From Laburnicola sp. R22_1 (lineage: Eukaryota; Ascomycota; Dothideomycetes; Pleosporales; Didymosphaeriaceae): DNA of 64,000 nt. This document shows positions 24,805 to 35,206 of this stretch, in pieces; position 1 is the first letter of the stretch, and the number at the start of each line of letters is the position of its first letter. The stretch lies in NCBI GenBank assembly GCA_014281115.1, contig JACONQ010000003.1, positions 3,472,001 to 3,536,000 on the forward strand, read 5' to 3'. The translations under genes were made by a program, and so were the position numbers. The notes under the pieces were generated by a model. It worked only from the letters and a program-made list of their open reading frames with translations. It had not been told where the DNA came from and did no database searches.

Positions 24805-25489
24805 GTGAGACGGTGGAGAGCGTTTGAGCGTGTCTGGTTCCTCAGCTTGGGGTGTTGGGAGGTAGAGCGAGTGCATGGCAGTATTTTTTAGAGATAGCAT
24901 AGCACGTAGATACCCAATCTCTCATATGATTTTGAACAGAACGAATTAGCCCACAGATGTATCGATGACCACACCGACCGGGCCGTTCTGTACCCCTTTG
25001 TCAAACACCAACTAGACCAATCTGCAACTCTTCGTCAAACCAAACCAGCATAACGAAGAGAAAATACTTTCCATTACAAAGACACAATATCGTGCAAAGG
25101 TATACTAGTGGTATCTCGCGCGGAGTAGACAAGCAAAACCGACGACGTCAAGCCCGCACCCAAGGAAACCCCCAGCGTTTCTAACGTAGCGTAGTACGGC
25201 GTACAATTATAGCCTATAGGGCTTATATGGGCTATACGTACTAAGCTCCACCCTAGGCTGTAGCGTAGTGTACTATAGCGTAGTTTATATATATTTTATA
25301 CTATAGTATAGCTATATAGTAGTATTTTTTAAAGATTTTAATATATAATTTAGGTATTTTAAAGTTATAATTTTAGTATTGTAGAAAGCTATTTTAGACT
25401 ATTTTTACGCCTTTTTTAGTATAGTACTAGCTTAGATTATAAGAATATTTAATAGGTGTTTATTATTATAAATTTTATAGTGCTTTTTT

Positions 25490-25935
25490 ATACTTCTTTT
25501 ATTAAAGATCTTTATTATGTAGAGATTCTAACTAAGGTCGAGTTCGTACTATATATAGAGAGAAGTAAAATAGAAGATACTATAATCTAGTACCTAGCAC
25601 ATAGTAGTAGTAACAAAATATACACAAAATAATAATAATTTTATTATTAGCATTTTATATAATAGTAGTGGGCGCGCTAAACTCGCTTAGCAAGCTTAGG
25701 CTAACGCGCTAACCCCTTTTTATTAAATACCTTAAAATGCTTTTCTGTGTTAATAATAGTAGAAGGAATAACTACTATTATTATAATATTTTTATTAGAA
25801 ATCTCTTAATTATAAAAAAACCCATATAATAGTAGTATTAATAGTAGTTAATATAGTAGATAGTCTACTATCTAGTATAATTAAGTTATATATTATCTCT
25901 TAACTAGTAGACTATTAGAGAGCTATAGTAGAGCG
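25490..25935. repeat. Copia-LTR-like repeat, copy in the first island
   Basis: Sequence from ttattaaagatctttatta through the aataataattttattatta tract (to about 25660), resuming at about 25840 with ttatatattatctcttaact, matches in the same order the copy at 49670-49826 plus 51662-51760. The interrupting segments differ: here about 150 bases with gcgcgctaa motifs, there a complete pogo-type transposon. This shows a shared repeat family with independent insertions. Confidence 0.6.
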
Positions 25936-26984
25936 TAGAGTTATAACTATAGTTTACTATATATATATTATATAAGTCTGTCTCTTATAATATCTATAAT
26001 ATTTAAAAATTCTTTCTTTTTAATATACATAACACTAAGTTTTTAAATCTAACTCTTTAATATATATAGTAAGCTAGCTTTCTAGCGTCCTAAGATTAAG
26101 TTATCTAATACCTATAGTTAGATAACTACTAGAGAATTTAAAACTAGCATAAACAACTAGCTAGGTAATATTAGCTATTTAGTCTACTTACTATAAGATA
26201 TAGTTAAGGCAGGCCTACTAAAGGACTAGATTAATTACACTATCTTAGAGATTATAATTAATAATTTATTTAGGCTATATACTATCTTTATATAACTCTA
26301 GATTCTTAAGTGCGAGACTATTCTTTTATATAGAGGCCTAAGCGATAATATAGCGATATTTATATAATAATAATAGCTCCTTACTATTACGTTGTTGGCA
26401 AGGCTAGAGGATAGACTAAGATATAGTTATACTTTTTTATAATAATCTATTAACTTTTACCTATACTATACTATATAGTATATAGTTCTAGGTCTTATAA
26501 TTATTTTAGAGTACTTTTAATTATTACTTATATTATATTATTATATTAAAAAGACTTACTACTACTATTATTACTACTAATATATTACCTTTATTAGATA
26601 AGCTATTTTAGTCCTAGTTATATAAAGGCACCTTAAATACTTTAATATCTATATAAAAATCTATATATAGTAGCTAAAGCTATATTTTAGAGAGTTCTTT
26701 AATATTAATTAGTACTATCTTTAGTATAGTAGCTATTACTTTAAGTCTAACTATATTAGGTACTAGATTTGCTATAAAGACTAGCTTAAAGATAAGTATA
26801 ATCTAGTTATAATTTAGTAGTATAGAGCTAAGCTAAAGTACCTAAAGAATTATATAGCTAGTAAAAGCTTATACTAGCTTTATAGAAACTATTACCTTAA
26901 TAGTAAGTTTTTAGTTATTAAAAGATTAATAGTATAGCTTATATTAAATAATACCTTGAAAAATATTAAATTAATTCTAATACT

Positions 26985-28995
26985 AGATTGCTTTCTTCTA
27001 GGCAGAAGTATAAACTACCTCTACTTATTAGTTTTTAAGTAGCCCTACTATATTTAATTATTACATTTTTTTATTATAGTATTAGCGCCTATAAAATATT
27101 ATATACGCGCTAAGCCTAAAGTGTATTAAAGTTTTTCTAATATCTTCTCTAGCTTGTAAAATAACTAACCCTATAATAATAATACCCTAACTTGCTTGCC
27201 TGTCTACTATATTACTAAATAATTAATATTACCTTATAACCTTTTACTATATTACTAGATAATTAACTACTTAGAATCTTTATTCTACTCTACTACTATT
27301 ATTAAATAGACTCTATAGCTAGCTATATAAATAAAATAGTATATATTTATATAGTAAAAGTAAAGATTATATAGGGTAAGCATGTAAAGAGAATAGTATA
27401 AAAGAAATAGATAGACTTAGTGTTAATTACTTATTCTTTCTTAAGGTAGTGTAGATAGAAAGAAGAAAACTCTATAGTGCTAAGTATAAAGTATAAAGCA
27501 GTAGGCAATTTAGATTAGAATAAAATAGTATTTGGCGTTAAATTAACTACCTAGGGGTAGCACGACAAAGGCTTTTATCTTAAATAACATGACAAAAAAG
27601 CAGAGCCCCCTACTTAGTAATTAAAAAAAGCGTAAAAGGTAACTCTATTATAATATTTATATTCTTCTTTATTATATTTATAAGCATTTATATAATCTCT
27701 TCTAATTTCTTATTCTTTACTTTTAACTTCTACTTTATATTACCTTTTACTAAAATATTAGGAAGAGAAACATTGCAGACCTTTTAGTATATAGTATAAC
27801 ACTATAAGAACAAGCTATAAGTGTGCTAAAAACGCATTAAAAAAGATAAAGCAGCTTAAAAATAGGTTAGACTAGGGACTATTTGTTAGTACGTGCAAAT
27901 TAGCCCCTTATACTAATAAGGTAGTTAATTATAGTATACTATAATTTATAGATACTAAAGTTAAAAATAATAATATAATATGCGATTGTCTACGTAGTAT
28001 CTTATAAAAATCTATAACTAGAAATTAAGTTTTTATCTATCCTTATATAATAGTATATTTAATTATTATATAAGACCTTAAGATAATAATTTAGCATAGC
28101 TATTCCTTATTCTATAAACACTATTACTACTAGGTAGATAGTCTTATAACTATATATATATAATAAAGCTAATAATACTACTAACTAGAACTAGTATTAT
28201 AAAAAATAAACGCTATTTAATATTACTAACTATATAGTATATAGATAGGTCTAATAGATTTATTACACTGTATTAAGAAAAATCTAGATGCTTTAAGAAC
28301 TATAAACCTTAAGTTATTTTTTACTCTTTGTTAATTTAGCTGCCTAGTGCTTAGCTATATTAATAATAAGTACTAGAGCTATATTAAAAAGTAATAGGCT
28401 AGAATTGCTAAAGGTTGTTAGAAATATATAAAATATAATAAGCTACTATTTAACCTAAAGGGCCTAGAGAATTATTAGCGCAAAGAATACTACTAGAAAT
28501 AGATAATAGAGGTATAGTAGATATATAAATACACGCTTATAATATAGAATATCTATAGATAATAGGTAAAGTTAGGCTAGTAAAGTGTTAGAGTGCTATT
28601 TAAAGTTAAAAGTAAAGAGTAAAGCGTAGGTAATTTATTATATATTATAGTAATAGCATATTTAGAAGTTCTAAGTAGTTAATTATTAGGTAATAAGGTA
28701 GTAAATAAAGATAATTTATTGTCTAGTAAGATAATAGTAAAAGGTAGAAGGTAGAAGTTAATTGTCTAGTAATATAGTAGGCAGGTAGGTAGGTAGAGTG
28801 TTATTATTATAGGGTTAGTTATCTTAGAAGCTAGAGAAGATATTAAAAAAACTTTAGTATACTCTAGACTAAGCGTGTATATAATATTATATAGGCGCTA
28901 TAACGTAATAAAAAACGTAGTAATTAAATATAGTAGGGCCACTTAAAAACTAAATAAGTAGAGGTAGTTTATACTCTTGCCTACTAGGAGAAAAA
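26985..28995. repeat. Inverted repeat pair nested in the first island
   Basis: The stretch at about 26990-27230 (tataaactacctctactta ... ataactaaccctataataat) is present in reverse complement at about 28770-28990. The arms are about 220-240 bases with scattered transition differences. The enclosed 1.5 kb contains a copy of the short repeat at 27534-27645. This may be a nested element or two opposed insertions of one repeat. Confidence 0.6.
27534..27645 (+). repeat. Short dispersed repeat, mutated copy 1
   Basis: About 110 bases (ctacctaggggtag ... cgacaaaggctttt ... gcagagcccc) found again, inverted, at 38531-38648 and, in the same orientation but heavily mutated, at 49542-49651. Position in the third copy suggests it is one end of a copia LTR. 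Confidence 0.7.
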
Positions 28996-29593
28996 TATAT
29001 AATTATCTTATAGGCTATATAATTAAGACCTTATAATTATAAAAGAATTAGCTAAGTAGAGAGGCTATTAAAAGTAACCTTATAAGCCTTAAAGGTAATT
29101 TTTAAAAGAGAAGCCTTATTAATAACCTTAATACTAAAAATAATTATAGATTATCTAATTAGAAAATCCTACTCTCTACGCCCTATAGGGAAATTTTATA
29201 GACTATACTATAGTTATAGACTATATTTTAACATCTTAAGGGGCTACTATACATACTAGGCTCTGATACAGGCCGTAGCGTAGAGCGATAGGGTTCCATT
29301 ATACTGTAGTACGCTACGTTGGAAACGCTGAAACCCCCCCCACCAACCAAACGGGCATAAGCACAAAACCAAAGCCCTATCATCATAAGGAAACTCCCTC
29401 ATCCGGAAAAAAGAAACACCATAGGTCGTCATCTCAGCGAACCACCGCATTACGCTCCACCGCCGCCCTTCCATTACCACTCTTTCGTTCGCGCTGCCCT
29501 CGCAGGCTGGCCGGTCACTGTCGTTGTGTCTCGCGAGTGTCTGTGCTCATGGTGACTTGAGGCATCGAGCACGTCGAGTCGAGGCTGCTTAGA

Positions 29594-30286
29594 CTAGGCG
29601 GCCGTAGTAGCAGTATTGTCACGCGTGGTAGGCGCGGCCTGGTGCTTATCCGCACCGAGCCCGGTGCCACGGCGAGTCACATCGAAGAGCCTCGTCTCGA
29701 GGATGAAGCCAGCGAGACTGGTGAAGCTGCAGCACGGCACGTCAGTATGTATTCTTCCTTAATCATAGCAGCAGCAACCAGCAGGGCACTTACAAAGCGA
29801 TGAAAGCAAAAGCCTCGAGCGTCCGCTTGAGCGAGTTCTTGGCTACGCCAGGGGGCGAGTTGGCGAATGGCCCGCCGTTGTAGTTGTAGTCTTGGGCGGC
29901 GAAGATGAAGGCTGTGAGCCAGAGGTAGGAGAAGATGAGGGCGAGGGGGGCGCCGTAGCCTTTGTAGGTTTTTAGGATGGGGAGAGCGACGAGGGGGATG
30001 TAGAGGAGGGTGTCGACGGCGGCCTGGGGGTGGTTAGTTTTGCGACTAGGCTATGAAGAGAAGGGGGTGTAGATGGATGGAAGGAAAGGGGGAGACATAC
30101 GAGGGATACCCAGTAGCGGAGATGGACATTGTGACTGTAGTTGGCGATGAAGTACGCGGCGATACCGAGCACGATCAGCGAAGATGCCAGGTGGAGAGCA
30201 TGGTTGACGAGCAGGGCAGGGCGAAGACGGTTGCTCGTGGGAGCGGCAGCCGGGGCGCCATAGTCGTTGTTTGTGTGATTGGTCAT
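29594..30286 (-). CDS. MARVEL-domain membrane protein
   Basis: Small four-helix integral membrane protein of 182 aa. Exons on the minus strand are 30101-30286, 29794-30023 and 29594-29726. Hydrophobic segments lie at about residues 22-46 (HALHLASSLIVLGIAAYFIA), 62-82, 88-108 (LALIFSYLWLTAFIFAAQ) and 128-148 (FAFIAFFTSLAGFILE), the spacing of MARVEL proteins, which act in membrane apposition or vesicle trafficking. A conserved-looking ALIFSYLWLTAFIFAAQDYN motif matches fungal members I know. The C-terminal 35 residues are hydrophilic and Thr-rich. It lies only 260 bp from the transposon island yet is intact. The exact function is unknown. Confidence 0.85.
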
Positions 30287-31633
30287 GGTGGTGTGCAGTG
30301 TTAAGAAACCTGTGCCTGCAGTTGGATCTCCTTGGGTATCGTAAAGTATATGTGATAGTTGCGGGATGGGGCCGACTGCGGTAGCTCAAGTATGGTAGCT
30401 GGACACCTGTACGAATATCTGAAGAAAAGACAAAATGGGTGGCGGGCGTATGGAGCGAATCCCTTCTTATACGCTGGGAGGCCACTGGCACCACTGGGGC
30501 CTGCTTGTTTGCAAAGACTGACGTAGCAGGTCCGTTTACGCCAACGACGTAGACCGTCTGGTACTGGGCGATGACTTCATGTTGACAGTGTGGGTGTGCT
30601 TGCCAGCTCACAGACACTCACCCCATCTCAGCAGACAAGGGAGCATCCCCTCATTCCGCCCAATCCGGAACACGGTGCGACTGTCTCTTTTCTTTCATTG
30701 GAGAGGCGGCCCCAGGCTGAGTGCGGATCGCCAGAAGCAGTTGGGTGGGTTAACTCAGAACGCATGCAATTCTCGACTCGTGTACGTCGTGGGTGCTGGA
30801 GGTCGTCACCAAGAGGCGATTGCTGTGGTGTGGTGTTGACCTTGGCTCGTGGCGTAAACGTGACGCCACGCTAAAACCGTCACCTCAGCGCCCACACACC
30901 TGACCTCGAGTCGTCCACGTGTACCGTCTACAAGTACCAGAAACCTGTTCACCAGCAGAATTTCATCCAGCCACGAGTCAAAGAAAACCAATGAGAGCAT
31001 TGATGGACGAAGCTCCGCGGTGATGCTGCATGACAAGGTCGATCAGCGGTGAGTCGAGGTGGCTGCTTGCGGTCAGAACAGGTCATCTGACGCATATGTA
31101 TCGTATCGTACCTTCTAGACACTTGCATATAAGAGGCATTGTAGTCGCGCTAGGATCCGATTGGCCAACTATGGGGCAAATGGCGGGGCCAACTGGTGCT
31201 TAATGCAGACACATGCATGTGCCTCAGAGTCCCCCAGGGCTGCGTATACGCAGGAAGCAGCTCACATCACAGTGCTGCTTTTGCAACTTGTCAATCATAC
31301 ATACATACCCAGGCTTGACTCGCCCATCTTAAGTATGCCGAAACCTTACTACAGTCACAGGACACAGGTTTGAGTTCACCTAAGTCTTCGTATTACCTAT
31401 CCTGGGGTAACACGTCGTATTAGACTTTTGTCCTATTCCTGCATGTGCAACGAACAGAGCGTATGGCTTCCATATGCTTCGACACAAAGAGTGACTAACT
31501 TTACAACTGACAATAGTCGAAGTGTTTGAGATGCAAATCTCGATGGTAGCCGCCCCTTCCTAGCCCAAGCCTCCTCGAAACCTCAAGCATATACTCCCCA
31601 CTTCCACACATATCCCAGTGTCATCCCCCCAGC
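30287..31633. other. Intergenic region, no gene seen
   Basis: About 1.3 kb upstream of the MARVEL gene and downstream of the secreted protein. GC-balanced, with several short frames but none with family features. Confidence 0.55.
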
Positions 31634-32343
31634 CTAAGTCGAGTCATCCCACGGATGTCCTCCCGGGACACCATCACACCTTGGAAACTTCTGATCAATA
31701 TCCGGCTCATCGCATTCCGGAACAACAGCACAAGCCTCACCCTCTCCGAACCTCAGCCGCGCTTTCTGCTCCAACTTAAAGTCCGGCCCCACAGCCGCAT
31801 CGCTGAACTTGGTCTGCAGGTAGACAAAGTGCGACTTCCACATGTGGGGTTGCTGCGCGCAGAAAGCCATTGTGTTCCACGTCGTGTTGCGCACAACTAC
31901 CGCCCCAGCGCCCGTCACATCTGCAGTCTCGTAATGCGCCTGTTAGACGCCGTGCAAGTCAGCGATGTTCTCATGATACGAGGTTGAGACCCAGGTAGGT
32001 ATGTGGAAGGGAGGGAGGTATGTACCGGCCCCACATTTCCATTCCACGCCAGCTTTGTCTCAATCGACATGCCCTTGTTGCTCTTGTACTCGATTTCTTC
32101 CAAATAGACATCGCCGTGTGTGCCCGGGGTTTCGAATCGGAACTCGAGCAGGCACGCTTTTCCATTGAAGTTTGCGCGGAAAATGGGCGTGTCGGTAGGT
32201 GTGTAGGTGAAGTCGAGGGATTTCGGATCATCGGCTGGAGCGAGCTTGACGTCGAAGGGACAGTACATGATCCGCGTAATGTTGGTCAAGGCGTGGACAT
32301 GGGCCGCGAAAAGGGCTGCGGCGAGGGCTTTGGGGAGCAACAA
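31634..32343 (-). CDS. Predicted secreted protein of unknown family, without an ATG start
   Basis: Two exons on the minus strand, 32026-32343 and 31634-31939, encode about 207 aa. A signal-peptide-like start, LLPKALAAALFAAHVHA, is followed by a compact domain with NIT and NTT glycosylation motifs and several cysteines (MYCPFDV, KACLLEF, AFCAQQ, EACAV, PECDE, RCDG). The splice GTACAT..CAG joins GNVGP to AHYETADVTGAG in frame. I do not recognise the family. Oddity: the signal peptide begins at TTG (32343). The frame is open upstream to a stop near 32392 but contains no ATG, so either a small upstream exon was missed or the start codon has been lost. It lies 0.8 kb from an AA9 enzyme gene on the same strand. 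Confidence 0.62.
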
Positions 32344-32345
32344 TG

Positions 32346-33153
32346 TGGCCGTGGGAAAGGATGGGGTACACTGCTGTGAGGGACCACGGTATCAAGGAGG
32401 GTGTTTATCTATGTTACTTCTTCCTGAACGGGAACTAGGACGCAAAGAGTAGTCGATTGGGGAACGATGTGAATCTGCAGACTGTTGCAGTCTGGTTGCA
32501 ACGTTACGGTTCTTTTATTTAGCCTACGATCTATATGTTGGTACGCTGGGCGCCTGTATTGCTGTCATTTAGCCGCAGTCCAGATGTATATGATCCCGGC
32601 ACTGTGTGCTAGGTACTGGGTTTTAGTGCCTCCTGTTTTACTCCTCTCTGTGTATAGTGCGGATTCGACCTTGGTTAGAATCTTAACACGACGAAGATCT
32701 TCAGTATATGATCCCGGTCTGGATATACTCCAAAAGTAGGCGAGTGACCTCGGGGGGCGCTTTGGGTGTAGGATCATGCTGGGAGTTGTCGTACAATATT
32801 GTGTGTGAATCACTATCGGAAAACTCCCATTGGCTCAGGCAAAACGTTTGAGAATGTGATTCTTTAATTATACCTACAAGGGTAGGTAGATACCAGTTTC
32901 AACTGCTGCTACTTGCCTCTACCAGAGTCTCCAGTAGTCTGTTCTTAGAATAACCAGCAGGTAAAGCACGGAAGAGAAAATACGTCAGGCAGAAGATACA
33001 TGCACTATTTGGGATATGATAGAGTCGTGTAGTCAGATAACCTAGATGCTTACAATACACAAAGTCTAAAGGAGAGATAGCTTTGCTCTTTGCCCAACAT
33101 CTCGCAACCATGCACATCGAAACACTCATCGTTGAACGAGTCAGCCCTTCTCT
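32346..33153. other. Intergenic region, no gene seen
   Basis: About 0.8 kb between the unknown secreted protein and the AA9 gene stop. It may contain a missed first exon of the secreted protein, but I found no ATG-donor combination that convinces. Confidence 0.5.
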
Positions 33154-34298
33154 TCACAAAATCAACACACTCTGCCCCCAAAACTCACTGGAAGTTGACA
33201 CGAGGTGCAATTCTCCCGTCCACACCTTTGGTCCAGGGTTCTTATAATCATCCCCAGGACGCTGGCCCCAATAACCCATCGACCAAGGTCGCCAGATCGC
33301 TACCTCAGTTAGCAGGAAATTCCGTGCACCAAGACAATCCAACATACTTCTATCAAACATATCATAAGCCCCTGGGAACTTGACCAATGGTCCAGGCGTA
33401 CCTTCCAGCTATCAGTACCTCTGTAGTATGAAAATCCACACACAATAGCAACTTACCTCCTCCCTCACCCTTAATCTCAACATGCGCACACCCAAGATAG
33501 TATTCAAACGACGCAATCGAAGGCCGCTGATGATACGCGATATAATCCGTCCTCAAAAGGTACTTCCCCGGCGGCGTCGTCTTCGGAATCGTAACGTTAA
33601 GCTGCGCCAGCCAGCGTGTAAGCAATCAATCTCCCCATGCACCCGTCAACGAAAACCACATACCGAGCTCTTCTCGAGCAAATCCCACGTCTTCCCATCC
33701 ACCGTCCCCCACTCGTGTATCTTAAACCACTCCCCATCCCCCCTGTAGCTCTCCAACGCCCCGCCCTCAGCCCTCGACAGATACACCTGCCCCGCTCCAG
33801 GATGATATATCGGAATCTGATACTACAACACCCGGACAGCCATCAATTAGTAACCCATCCGTTCACACCTCAACGTCGCCACGTCTTTTCCAACCAGAAA
33901 AAAAACTCACAGTGGTATCCCCATACGACCCCCCATACACCCAAAACGTCACCTCATCCCCCGCATGCACAGCCAGCGTGTGCGTCGCGTTCGCGGCTGC
34001 AAACGCATCGCGTCCGCACCGCACGTCTTCCGAGTAGATGTCGAAGTTGGGGAAGTTTCGCTGCGAGTCTTTGGGCGTGCCATACGGGCCTGGCCCGAGT
34101 TTGCGGACGTATTGCCAGGGGTCGCTTTGGGGGCCGTGGTTGAGGGAGAGGCGTGGGTAGACCCCTGTTTGTTGGTCGGTGAGCATGCATTCTATCTCTG
34201 TTTTTCTTTTTGCTTTGGAAGGAGATGCGATACGTACAATGAGCGTCCAGAACAGGGACGATACCCGCGAGCACCGAGGCAATGTACGAAATCTTCAT
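33154..34298 (-). CDS. AA9 (GH61) lytic polysaccharide monooxygenase
   Basis: Secreted copper enzyme that oxidatively cleaves cellulose or related plant polysaccharides. Minus-strand exons 34238-34298, 33911-34164, 33664-33822, 33457-33601 and 33154-33401 give 288 aa. The signal peptide (residues 1-19, ending LDA) is followed by His20, which becomes the N-terminal copper-brace His. The second brace His is His112 in IYHPGAGQVYLS; GKYLLRTDYIAYHQ (His182) matches the AA9 GKYLLR...H motif. The first splice turns CAT T|GG into His-Trp, giving AHWVYPRLSLN. The C-terminal 80 residues are Trp- and Gly-rich without a clear cellulose-binding module. The last intron uses a weaker acceptor (GGAAG). Confidence 0.85.
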
Positions 34299-35206
34299 GG
34301 TAGGCAGGCAATTGAACAAACAGCACCTCGTTCCTTCGTTGGTAAAAAAATCGCACGATAAACTTCAACCTCCCACAACCTGCGCACATGGATGGATTAT
34401 ATCAACCAAGCCGCAAGCGCAACCCCAGCTCGGCTGAATAGGTACATGCACCATCAAAAGACTACATTACGTTCCTTACTGCGCCGTGTTCATACCTACA
34501 TTTATCTATTCTTTCGCGCGACAACAAATACACCTGCATTGGGGTAAAACAGCGAGCCCTGTAGAGCGCCAATCATCCATATGAAGCACTATATGCAATG
34601 TTACGTTGGGAGATGTGCGGGAGGTTGGGGAAAGGGTTTTTCGTTGACCAATGGGGTTTATGGGGGTATATGGTAGCGCTGCGTACCTTGAGTGTCTGTA
34701 AAAGGCAGGACGTGGCTTGTGGAGCTTGGAACTTGGGTGTTTTTTTCGTACGAGTTATGGGAATGGTTCTAAACACCTGAACGCGACTGTACCACAGAAT
34801 AGCGGACGACGGGACATACACACTCGGAGGATTCCTGGGAGGATAATGACTGTGTCCAAGGGCAAGCCAAGAATTGCACTAGAACTCAGTCGTAGGTATT
34901 AGTTATGAGTCCAACTTCCTGCTCGCTAACTCTTTTCCAGTATAATACATTGTAAGAGACGACTGCTCGACCATCGTGCAGATGCGTGTAGCCCTCCCCA
35001 ACAGACCAATAGCATCCGGGATGGGTAATTCCTGTTTTCTTCCAAAGAGCCAAAGAGTCTCCAAAGAGTCTCTGTCAGTGCCTCCTTCCTAATGACCACC
35101 ATCGTCTGATCTCTTTTCGTTCCGGAGAACACACCACCGAAGGCCCATGCAGTCCAACGCACTCCACTCCACCAGACACGCATGTCAACTCAGCTGTCGA
35201 AGGACA
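34299..35206. other. Intergenic region, no gene seen
   Basis: About 0.9 kb separating the AA9 start from the stop of the next minus-strand gene. Moderately AT-rich, no family-like frame. Probably holds the AA9 promoter. Confidence 0.5.

Larger units (their letters stand above)
25173..29330. mobile_element. Degenerate hAT-like DNA transposon forming the first AT-rich island
   Basis: The AT island is bounded by inverted ends. The left reads cagcgtttctaacgtagcg. The right, on the opposite strand, reads cagcgtttccaacgtagcg, with one further G/C difference in the next few bases. The one difference within the first 19 bases is C to T. Both ends are directly followed outside by the same 7 bases, aaacccc (25166-25172 and 29331-29337), a likely target duplication. 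A CAG-starting inverted repeat fits hAT elements, though 8-bp duplications are usual there. Total 4158 bp. The inside is extremely AT-rich with stops in every frame; I could not recognise a transposase, so the superfamily call is tentative. Other repeats are nested inside (copia-LTR-like sequence and an inverted pair). Confidence 0.7.

Noticed and set aside
23647..24900. 417-codon minus-strand frame opposite dynamitin
   Set aside because: Antisense shadow; the plus strand carries the recognisable dynamitin sequence with a good intron.
25173..29330. CRISPR-like or tandem array in the AT island
   Set aside because: Repeated short words come from low-complexity TA-rich sequence and nested transposon copies; there is no regular spacing.
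32590..32730. Twice-occurring tatatgatcccggnct motif
   Set aside because: Only two short copies 120 bases apart with no extended similarity; could be chance or a tiny duplication.
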